From assembly GCA_946406115.1 (NCBI GenBank), contig OX291557.1, positions 13,114,501-13,178,500 of the forward strand: DNA of 64,000 nucleotides, given 5' to 3'. The translations under genes and the position numbers were made by a program. The notes beneath the pieces are model-generated. The model searched no databases. It worked only from the letters and a program-made list of their open reading frames with translations, and was not told the DNA's origin. Positions 55,666 through 64,000 of the stretch are shown here, one piece after another (position 1 is the stretch's first letter; every line of letters begins with the position of its first letter). The stretch is from Apoda limacodes (lineage: Eukaryota; Arthropoda; Insecta; Lepidoptera; Limacodidae).

Positions 55666-57959
55666 CAGTCGGACGTGCTTTTCGACCGCCAATTATCATA
55701 TTTTATGCGGTATTGTATTAGGACGTCTCAACTCGACATAATTCATTGTTCATCCTGGTCGCAGATTGATACTTATGTACGTCCTTGAACTCAATTGGAC
55801 GTATTATATTATTATGATGCTAACGGGAATCCGTGTCAATGTAAATAACTAGAAGTTGTTTGACTGCTTGACTATGGCGAGATCAGCTGACCTAGGCTAA
55901 GAGTATCACGCGATTTATAGTAATCGGTGGTTGCTTTGTTAGTTAATTAGGTTTTGTTTGTTAGTTTGTTTAGATTGTCTTAACGGTGACCTAGATATCA
56001 GTAAGGTAAGTCAGACAGTAAAAGACGTCCCGGAACTTCACTCTTATATTTTTTGAATACAAATCAAATAAATAAAAATAACCTATAAGCCTAAAAGTAG
56101 ATAGGTAACATATCTTTTTAGGGTTCCGTTCTCAGACGGTGCCAACGGAGCCCTATTACTAAGACTACTATTAAATATCGGAATTCTCTTAAATATCTAA
56201 AGCCTTCACTCGATTGCCGATATTTGACGCTTCACATGCTACATAAAAACCAAAAAAAAGTTTGACTTGGTTTTTAGTAGCCTACTTACTTATTATTTTT
56301 ATTACCTATTGTATTGGTACATATTGTATACTCTTTAGCTAATTATCAAAGTATTGCATTACTACTTTAAATGGAACTTCTTGCCAGCTTTTTTTGGCAG
56401 AAATTAACATTGTTTACATTGTATTGACGATTCAAAGTGTTCTTAGAAACCTACTTGATTAAAGTTTGAGTTACGCTGTCTGTCTGTCTGTCCGACCATT
56501 AAAGGCTTTATCTTTTAGACTGAAATAGCCCAAGTAACACAATGAAGCAACAGAATTTGCTCCATCCCAAGCCTGTATAAAAAAGCTGTAAGAAGTCTAT
56601 ATAAGCGCTTAGCCAGCTCTTATAAGTGCAATTTGGGACCCAAATTATACAGACTTTGGATTAAGAGTGACTTTTTTGTAGCATTACAACTGTTGTATAA
56701 CGGAATTGTGAGTGCTTGATAAAGGTTGACAAATCTGCTTTTGACCTAGAATATGTCTTTTATGAATATGCGCTTACCCAGTCTGAGTTATTTATGAGCG
56801 TAAAATATGAGCATCTGCAAATGTTTTTTGTATTATTGCATTATTGCCGCTGTTTTAATGACCAACTAAAGTTATTCAGTATTTTAACTTAATGTAATGA
56901 TTGTCGACGTGCAGGAATAATTATAATTGGGAGTGAAATTTTTGCTTCTCTTTCAGTAGATAATTGTGAAATATGGTTGCGGATATCAGTTTATTGTGAA
57001 AGTATATACATATTTATATTTCACGCGTCCTCGATATAAGAGCTATTTAATGAATGAATATATTAAAATACGATAAAATCAAAACATATTTCTGTATATT
57101 CTCAAGGATATTCTTATTTTTAGTAAACAATTTCGGTAAAAATGAAGGAGCGCATCACGTAAAATAGACTTAGTGTTATTTTGAGCATTCTGAAAATATA
57201 AAAATTAAATCGTAATATTATGGATATTAAAGCAAATGGTGGCAGGTTACTTACAAGCTTGAGACATTTTAAACATACGTTGAAGTGCTATCAGTTTAAT
57301 AAAACTTGAAAAAACAGCTTGAGGGCAGTTTGTTGCCGTATAAATTACTTTATTAAGGGGATTGGCTGCATTGCAGCGTAAAGGAGTATGTAGTAATGCT
57401 AAAAGCATTCTGAGCGGTAAACACGTGCTAAAACTTGACTATTTACATAACTGATGATATTTCTATATTCCTTATGCACTTTCCGCTTGAAACCACCAGA
57501 TTTTCTCCAAGATTTACGATACATTTGCACAGTTCGCAAAAATAATTTAAGAAACTAATAAATATTTGGGCTAATTAAGTAATATAGTTCTTAGCCAAAA
57601 ATAAGGTTTTAATAAAACCATTGGCATTTTAAAATACTTCTCTGTACTTTACTATATAGCTAAAGGCCTTACTAAGGGACCTTCTATAAAGGATAAGGAG
57701 AAAAGGCTTTACTAATTATTTTATCAATGCTTATGTACAGCTGGCATCAAAAGAGCATTAACTTTTACCTTTAAATAGTTATAACTCTTTAAAATGTTCT
57801 TATATATTGGAGAGTTTTATTAGAGAATTTTACAAAGCTTGTTTGCTTGATTGTTGCTGTAACAAATTCGTATATAAGGCTATAAGTATTGCAGAATACC
57901 TATTAACTATTTACAATAGTTGTAAAGGAGAATATATTAATTCTTTATTACAACTTCAC
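55666..57959. other. Intergenic, no gene
   Basis: Around 56115-56160 a copy of the agggttccgttc repeat. 56380-56480 shows traces of the LINE 3' UTR family (ttcttgcc, tgacgattcaaagtg) and a short ctgt microsatellite (ctgtctgtctgtctgtc). The rest is AT-rich and unrecognised. Confidence 0.5.
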
Positions 57960-58383
57960 TTGCGGTATCGAGCCCTTAAGTCTGAGGAGAGAATTTGCCT
58001 CAGTGTGTGTGTTCTACCGCTTGTACAATGGGTTGTGTTCTGAGGAATTGTTCGAAATGATGCCCACGGCTACTTTCTACCATCGCACCGCTCGCCATCG
58101 GCAGGGAATTCATTCTCACACTTTAGAACCTAAATGGTCGCGTGCAGTGCGGTTTCAGAGAAACTTCCTTAAGTTGTGGAATGAGCTCCCTACCAATGTT
58201 TTCTGCAAGGACTACAGTATGGAGTTCTTCAAGAAAGAAGTTATTAGATTTCTGAAAGGTCGGCAACGCGCAAGTGATACCCCTGGTGTTGCAAGCGTTC
58301 ATAGGCGACGGTGACCGCTTCCCATCAGGCGGACCGTAAGCTTGTTTGCCACCTTAATGGAATTTAAAAAAAAAAAAAAAAAA
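57960..58383 (+). pseudogene. 5'-truncated LINE: reverse transcriptase C-terminus with A-tail
   Basis: The + strand reads RALKSEER then, after a frameshift, CVFYRLYNGLCSEELFEMMP, TATFYHRTARHRQGIHSHTL, FLKLWNELPTNVFCKDYSME, VIRFLKGRQRASDTPGVASV and HRRR stop at 58314. About 50 bases of 3' UTR (catcaggcggaccgtaagc, gtttgccaccttaatgg) and an A(18) run at 58366-58383 follow. This is the best copy of the family also present at 8565-9440; the long A-tail suggests a fairly recent insertion. Confidence 0.85.
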
Positions 58384-58519
58384 CAATTGCTTAGCAATAC
58401 ATTGATCTAGAGCACTATACAACTTAAAGAATTATTAAGTTTGTTAAATTCTTTTAAACAGAATATATCCTTTCCGGAAGCCGTTATGTTTCTTTTGTTA
58501 GACTTGGAGACATATACTG

Positions 58520-58690
58520 GTTTTTATTTTCTCTATTATGTACTATATACTATACTATACTATTATATATTTGTATTTGTATCCGTTGTCTTAGTGCCGA
58601 TGACACAAGCTTTGCTTACTTTGGGGCCAGACGGCGCTGTGTGTAATGTCCTAAACTATTTATTAGAAAAAAAAAATTACTTTAGTTAAC
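58520..58690 (+). repeat. SINE 3' part
   Basis: Carries ttgtatccgttgtcttagtg, cacaagctttgcttactttg and gggccagacggcgctgtgtg, the body of the SINE whose tRNA-like head is seen on the - strand at 61046. The head is missing here. Confidence 0.6.
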
Positions 58691-59356
58691 AACGCGTATC
58701 CATATTAATATCACCCAAGTCTTATCAGAGCATAGTAATAATAATCAGCTGTGGAAGTTTGTGTGCTTAGGAGAGATTATATTTTCGACAACTTGCCTTA
58801 GGGTAGAGTGCAATAAATAGAGAAATAGGGAGAAAGAGAGGGGACAAAAAAAAACACACCGGCAAAAGTTCTAGTCGTATACGCATGAACTTAGGGTTCC
58901 GTAGAATTAGTGTTATAACTTGAGAACCGTTTTTTTCGAAATAATGTTTGTTGAAAGTACTTGCCTATAAAGCTCTATTATCTTGTTTTTTTTTTTCAGA
59001 TAATTAGAACACGCGCTTTCAGAGTCATAATTATGCAAAGGTTATATAGGACATAAATTTCTACTGCTACAGTTACGAACAGTTATATAGCTAAATACGT
59101 ATCATATCTTTAAAATAACTTAAGCAATGTATCTACCCAACTGCAACATAATATGTTCAAGCCATACATCGATCAATAAAACAAATCTAAACATAAAATA
59201 ATTTTCAGGTTTTCGCCACGAAGTTCGCTTCTTAGTTCAGTCCAGCCTTGCCAATCTATTTTAAAGATGTATTATGCGTGTAGTTACTCCAAGGTGAAGG
59301 AACATCGTTATAAGAATTAAGTTTACGCATACGAACAAAAATTAATTGTGAATTAA
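58691..59356. other. Intergenic, no gene
   Basis: AT-rich; a copy of the agggttccgtagaatt repeat at about 58891. Nothing else recognised. Confidence 0.5.
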
Positions 59357-59940
59357 GCCCTTTTATTTTAACTTTAAACACATCATACCCGATCTTACAA
59401 TTAAAATTATTACTCTATCTACGGTCTTGTAACTGATAGGTACACATAATAATACCCATATTGGTTTATTAATAAACAAAAAAGCTTATTTAAGAAGTCT
59501 ACTATGAATGAGAACCATTTTTTTTTTTAATTTTATATGTATCAAAGTATAGATCAATTAATAATGGTGGATTTTAAACAAAAATGCTCATTAAAGGCCT
59601 AATCCACATTATGTCCCTTAATTTTTCTCTCTTTGAATAGGTAATATTACTTCATTTAATTATGATACATACTGTACACATTAAAATAAAATGATTTATA
59701 AACAAAGGTGGATATAAAACAAAAATGCTTATAAAAGGCATTCACTGTGAATAAGTTCCCTTTATTTTTCCCTTTTAAATAGGCCACACCCCAACACACC
59801 TTACATTTAAAATTATTACTTCCTCTGTAATTAATTACTCAACGATCTTATTATCTATGTATATTATATTTAAATAAATTGTTAATAAAGATGGACTTTA
59901 AACAATCATGATTATTAAAGGCATGTATAAACAGAAAATC
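59357..59940 (+). repeat. Degenerate tandem repeat, about three units
   Basis: Three passages share the order ccctttta-tttt, (c)ttacaattaaaattattact, ttaataaa/aatgg-tggattttaaac, aaaaatgct-ttaaaggc: roughly 59357-59510, 59555-59740 and 59757-59935. Spacing is irregular (about 140-200 bases). No coding content. Confidence 0.55.
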
Positions 59941-60042
59941 CTAATTATTGAACAGGACAGACAGAAAATAAATTTTATTAGCTTAGATATTACGATATTA
60001 GGTCTTTTCTAGAGGTACTTTATAAATATGATTCTAAATTTA

Positions 60043-60231
60043 TTACATAGGTGGTAAAGTTCTTTGTATAAACGCTTGCATGTCTTTAAGTTCCCCATCG
60101 GATGAGCTGTGAGTTAGTCCCTGATAGGTGTTGAACTCGATGTTCTTCATGAATGTTTTAAGAAAAGAAGCCGTCATCTGGCCCCATTTGAAGGGCACCA
60201 CAGGGTCACAGTCACCATGAGCTTGGAATAT
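60043..60231 (-). CDS. Apt1: Acyl-protein thioesterase (APT1/LYPLA-like), last exon
   Basis: These serine hydrolases remove palmitate from cysteines of signalling proteins in the cytosol. Phase 0 exon: IFQAHGDCDPVVPFKWGQMT, FNTYQGLTHSSSDGELKDMQ and AFIQRTLPPM followed by TAA at 60045-60043. The second Asp of GDCD and the His of THSS are the catalytic Asp and His of the family. The acceptor tttcag precedes 60231. AATAAA overlaps the stop (60044-60039), which may or may not be the poly(A) signal. It joins exactly to 62240-62067. The 5' exons, with the HGLGD motif, were not found before 64000 and probably lie to the right. Confidence 0.94.
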   Translation of the reverse strand: MFQAHGDCDPVVPFKWGQMTASFLKTFMKNIEFNTYQGLTHSSSDGELKDMQAFIQRTLPPM

Positions 60232-60859
60232 CTGAAATGAAATATAATAAAATTCAATTTACTAATAATGGTTTTTGCCATTGTCTCAGTATTTAAGTAA
60301 GCCAACAATCTCTTTCGCAATATATTATGCCGGCGCGGGCGTTTGACATACTAGGATAGAGCGATCCCCTATCCGATGACCGAGGAGAAATGTGACAGAG
60401 ATGAGTTGTTACAACGTTGATTTGTCACAAATCATAATGGATAGAAAGCTGGAAATGACGCTTTGTTTTTGATATTTCAAAAAGCAATTAAGAGCAATGG
60501 TCGCCTATGGGCTTGAAACCCTTTAAGATTTGTAACGTTTGCGCAGGAAAATATGTCGAAAGTATTTTTGCAATATTATTTTAACACGTATGTTTTAATT
60601 ATTTGACTTTGAGAGCTTGCTGTTGATGTTCAAAGCTAGCTGCGTATTTTTAGGTTATAACATTTTCACTGACAAGTAGGATATTTTTGAACCTAGGAAG
60701 CTGTCATAGCTTATCAAAACTCTCTTTTTCTGTATTTTATATATTTTTTGCAAATGTGAGTTTTTATCATAATTGCATAGCACGAGTGTCAAAAAATACT
60801 AATTTCGTGCAATTGCTTGAAATGCTTTTAATTATAATAAAATATGAGATGCTAAACAA
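60232..60859. other. Apt1 last intron, left part
   Basis: AT-rich intron with no recognised feature before the SINE. Confidence 0.5.
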
Positions 60860-61046
60860 AACAAAGCTTTTACTATGTATATCTCAGACAACGGATACAA
60901 ATACATATACGTTAATACACACATATAATTATACATAGAAAAACCCAGAAACATAAATGTTAATCACATAAATGTTTGTCCTGAATCTAACCCACGCACC
61001 CTCTATTCAGCAGTCGGGACATCAGCCACTGAGCCACGGAGCTGAC
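60860..61046 (-). mobile_element. tRNA-derived SINE in the Apt1 last intron
   Basis: The - strand starts near 61046 with a Pol III A box TGGCTCAGTGG (61037-61027) and a B box-like GGGTTAGATTC about 45 bases on. The body gtatttgtatccgttgtctg, also at 58570, follows. The tail beyond about 60860 is degenerate. It is not a functional tRNA: no acceptor-stem pairing is kept. Confidence 0.7.
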
Positions 61047-61869
61047 GATCGCACGTATGTTGAAAAGCGTTTAGTAGACTAGACTAGATAAAGCATGATT
61101 TTCTCGAAACTCTTTCTAAAAACTGGTAAAACTTACTCTAGGACCTAGGTGTTTACGACTTTTTTAGTTTTGTATAATACCTTTCATGTCTTCAGTTTAA
61201 ATCTGTAGTTTATTAATAGGCGGTTTAAATGGTTTAGTTCTTGTTAATGTCTGGTTGAATGTAGATAGATCCCAATGATCGCAATAGATATAAGCGTAGG
61301 TTGGGCATCTGTTCAGATTTACGTAGACGTTCCTATATTCTATTCCTCGGGAAAATTTTAATCCTATCTTGAATTAAAAACATAATTTGCGTGTGTACCT
61401 AATAACACGCAACTGGTATTGCTTAACCACATCCACTAGGCTGTTTGCATAATAGTTTAATTAATGAATAGGAAACGAAAAGTTAGTGGTGATCTAGTGT
61501 TTTTCGGTGAAGGAAAACGTCGTGTAGAATATAGACGTACCTCTGCGAGTCCACCACCCACTCTGGCCCCGTGTAATGAATTATGTCCCAAATCTCACTT
61601 GCCCAATAAGAGTCAGTAAGCCGGGCCCCAACAATATGGACGTATGAAGGCTGGTAAGGGGGAAAGGAAACGCTGCTGCTTTGGTCAGGTTGCATGTAAC
61701 CAAAACAAGCCTATTGTGTTAGCGATGGATCCTTGTAATGTAAAAAGTTAAATCTGGAATAAAATTTTCAGATTCATGGAGATGGATCTATATCCGACAC
61801 CTCAAGGGTCTTACGTTTGTTGTACCTATAAGATAAAAATTAATAAATAAAAAAAAAACTGGTTGCCTG
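61047..61869. other. Apt1 last intron, middle
   Basis: A 70-codon - strand frame at 61695-61483 contains YVHIVGARLTDSYWASEIWD, likely a decayed repeat translation rather than an exon; it does not fit the thioesterase. Otherwise AT-rich. Confidence 0.45.
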
Positions 61870-62040
61870 TAAAGTCGGTATACGGGCGAAAGTTTTACGT
61901 GACAATGATTTTATGTCTGTCTCTCTCGCTCTTAGGCGGGCGCGTGCCTCTCACTCGCTCTCATTGTGAGCGCATAACGTGAGCGGAGCGTAACGCAGTT
62001 TCTTGAAGTGTCACCCGGCAAACCAATTTATAAGACGTTG
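61870..62040. repeat. MITE-like GC-richer block next to Apt1 exon
   Basis: Contains acgtgacaatg near the left and, inverted, ttgtcacgt near the right (62039-62047), enclosing cgctcttaggcgggcgcgtg and ctcattgtgagcgcataacg, itself partly palindromic. It ends about 20 bases from the exon donor at 62066. Confidence 0.4.
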
Positions 62041-62066
62041 TCACGTCAAAAAGTTAATATACTTAC

Positions 62067-62240
62067 AGGTAAGTCTAAAGGTGCTTTGACTGCATCAGGA
62101 AAGTGAGAATGTCGAGGCAGCCAGCAGGACAGACCCATAACACCAGCCAGACGTTCTTGATATGTGAGAGCAGAGTGGATAGCCAAGGCACCTCCTTGTG
62201 AAAATCCACCCAACAACACTCTGTTTGCAGGAACACCAGA
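62067..62240 (-). CDS. Apt1: Acyl-protein thioesterase (APT1/LYPLA-like), nucleophile exon
   Basis: 58 codons in phase 0: SGVPANRVLLGGFSQGGALA, IHSALTYQERLAGVMGLSCW and LPRHSHFPDAVKAPLDLP. GFSQGG holds the catalytic Ser (codon at 62201-62199), and SCWLP is typical of the family. The acceptor tttttag precedes 62240 and the donor gtaagt follows 62067. The next residues come from 60231 downward. Human APT1 has the same order at residues of about 110-170, so roughly the first 100 residues are missing here. Confidence 0.95.
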
Positions 62241-63734
62241 CTAAAAATAAAAAAGAATTTAATACTATACCAAGTGTCTACATTCTACAAGTGTTCGTCG
62301 ATTTTTTAAACTACATATTTGACAGCAAGTTAAAATTTAATAACAAAAAAAAAACAATCGCCTTAAAAAAGATGCACAAATAAAATCTGATTTTATATAA
62401 AATTGATTACAGTTAGAAGTTGGCTTCATGCAGTGTATTATAAACTGTTAAGTACATAGAGACCAAATTCGAACTGTAATTCAGATCAGATTTTTAGAAA
62501 TAAGTAATTATTTTAACCTTTTAAGTGCATCTTTTTGAAGCCGGTTGTTTTTTTTTGGTAAAGTTTTTTTTTTAAACTTTTAAATGACGAATTTCTTTTT
62601 TTTGTCTCGTACATCCTAAAAACATCCATACTCTTAAACTTTATACAATCATCAACATTAAAGGCGTTTCACTACTAAAAGAATTTCTCGAATCGGTCCA
62701 GGCGCCTTTGAGTAATCGTGAAACATACGAAAAAAGAATTTTCGACATAACCTCAAAGTTTTCGAGAAAATGACGAAAAAAACGATTTCTCTGTTTTTTA
62801 TTTTTTTCTCGCGTGAAAATTATTTAATTTAAATGAAACTTTGTGAAAATACGTAATTATTTGCACACAATAAGCATGAATTTTTTCAATTATGGAAAAT
62901 TAATATTTTTCGAGATTTCACCATTTTTCCGAAAAAACACCCTTATCTTTGGTGAACAACTTTATTGATTTTTTTTTGGTTTCTGATGTTGTACAAAGTC
63001 TTATTTTTTTCGTCGTGATGTCTACTTTCAAATGGTATATCGATTTTAATTATTCATTGTTATTAAGTAGCTTAAAATTAAGAAAAACCGAAAAAAAAAA
63101 ATTTAGAATCCCGAACTTACCGATTTTTTTCATTATTTTAAATTTTTTAGCATATTTATGTTAATAATTTATAATATTTTGATGAAATAACTTACTTTGG
63201 TATAAAATGAATAAATTTAAATGAATTAATTTATTGGAAACAACGCTAAAATTTAATAGAATAAAAAATAACAAAATAATGTTACGAATTCAAAAATAAA
63301 AAATTTACAAAATTTAAAATTTCACAGCATACAGGTATTTGAAATGCCCGCCAAAAACGACTGAAGGTTGGGGAGAGAGAGGGGTAGGATAAAGTAAGCC
63401 TGAACAAGAGCAGCAGAGCTCGTTCTGTTGTAGTAGTAAATTTCTATTCGACTAGTTGTGTGAAAATATTTTTTCAGTTGTTGATGCGTCCTTTGTTAAC
63501 ACACGTGGTGATTAAGATTTCAATTAAAATTAAACAAATTAATAATTGACAATAGTTTACTGCCGTTGGATAGTAACAAAGTGGGTTGAGTATTAATTTT
63601 ATAGCCTTTAACATTGTCAGTAGCTTTTATAATTTTAATATTATTGTAAATTCATACATGATAATTACAATTCTTAAATGTTACAATAATGTTTTTTTTT
63701 GATGTGTACGCTTGAAGCTACAACTATTAACCTT
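62241..63734. other. AT-rich sequence, Apt1 intron, no exon found
   Basis: Very AT-rich with long T and A runs. I looked on the - strand for the HGLGDTG motif and the W-F-D segment of thioesterases and did not see them. Frames present are low-complexity. Confidence 0.5.
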
Positions 63735-64000
63735 AATTTAATATTATTTCAATTTATTCTGGAGTCATAGGTGATGAAACAATTAACTGCTATCGAGCTC
63801 GTGAAGTAGGTGAAAAATCAATGAAATCTGTTATTGGAAACAATTTTGGTAGTGTTAAATTTAAAAAAACAAACAAAGTAGTTCCTCTCAAAGCACTTCA
63901 ATCATCAGTAAAAGTTAACGGTGAAAAAGTTATAATTAATCCATTACTGTTATTTCAAAGAATTTCGTTAAATATTAACAGCAAAGATGATATGAAAGAA
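63735..64000 (+). pseudogene. Partial ORF of an orphan, probably transposon-borne, protein family
   Basis: Open to the window edge after a TAA near 63735. Reads IGDETINCYRAREVGEKSMK, SVIGNNFGSVKFKKTNKVVP, LKALQSSVKVNGEKVIINPL and LLFQRISLNINSKDDMKE. The order (a KK-V-PL block, a short beta-hairpin KVNGEKV, then INPLLLFQRI) is one I recall from central parts of unnamed, multi-copy arthropod proteins that end in a cysteine-rich tail like that at 6475-6570. No ATG of good context precedes it; it may begin at a splice acceptor or be a fragment. It has normal amino acid composition in very AT-rich surroundings, so it is more than chance. Intactness cannot be judged from this window. Confidence 0.45.

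Noticed and set aside
60860..61046. tRNA gene on the - strand
   Set aside because: A and B box words are present but no cloverleaf pairing survives and the body matches a dispersed SINE.
61483..61695. 70-codon frame as an extra Apt1 exon
   Set aside because: Exons 62240-62067 and 60231-60043 already join in phase with the conserved family order (LDLP then IFQAHGD); nothing is missing between them.
1..64000. CRISPR arrays, bacterial operons, or a prophage
   Set aside because: No short regularly spaced repeats, no ribosome-binding sites; the window is clearly a eukaryotic nuclear sequence with spliced genes.

Overview
The window looks like nuclear DNA of a moth or butterfly (Lepidoptera). It is AT-rich, has spliced eukaryotic genes with GT-AG introns, and its interspersed repeats are of kinds I know from lepidopteran genomes. 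The order is inferred from repeat style and insect-like protein sequences; nothing here fixes the species. Four host genes can be supported. On the + strand, the last four coding exons of the type I regulatory subunit of protein kinase A (Pka-R1) run from 1248 to 10252; the 5' half lies outside the window. On the - strand, a complete four-exon peptide O-xylosyltransferase gene (oxt) runs from the ATG at 41204 to the stop at 18910. On the + strand, a complete single-exon RecQ4-type DNA helicase lies at 48880-52728. On the - strand, the last two exons of an acyl-protein thioesterase (APT1/lysophospholipase-like) lie at 62240-60043. Splice phases match throughout, which is the main internal check. 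These genes act separately (cAMP signalling, proteoglycan initiation in the Golgi, DNA replication and repair, protein depalmitoylation) and I see no common pathway. Most of the rest is transposon. 

Pka-R1 intron 1 holds a tandem repeat interrupted by a 2.5 kb terminal-inverted-repeat element that carries a decayed gene of an orphan cysteine-tailed family. Intron 2 holds Helitron-like, RTE-like and rearranged LINE pieces. Just past the gene is a Tc1-like element (10658-12606) with a nested hAT MITE that has an 8 bp target duplication. From 12.6 to 18.9 kb there is no recognisable host gene. oxt intron 2 (21503-33354) contains three copies of one Jockey-like LINE, all on the - strand; one is bounded by a 13 bp target duplication. 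oxt intron 1 (33498-40617) contains two other decayed LINEs, an RTE fragment and a piggyBac-like MITE. A piggyBac element begins 79 bp upstream of the oxt ATG. Two further LINEs, the second truncated into the first, fill much of the space between the divergent oxt and RecQ4 genes. From 53 to 60 kb there is only repeat debris. 

The most interesting signal is the orphan gene family. Its C-terminal part sits inside the TIR element at 4544-7044, and a second fragment, which I believe belongs to the same family, runs off the right edge (63735-64000). This suggests that the widely scattered arthropod proteins of this type are encoded by a transposon. That is inference from pattern memory and needs a profile search.
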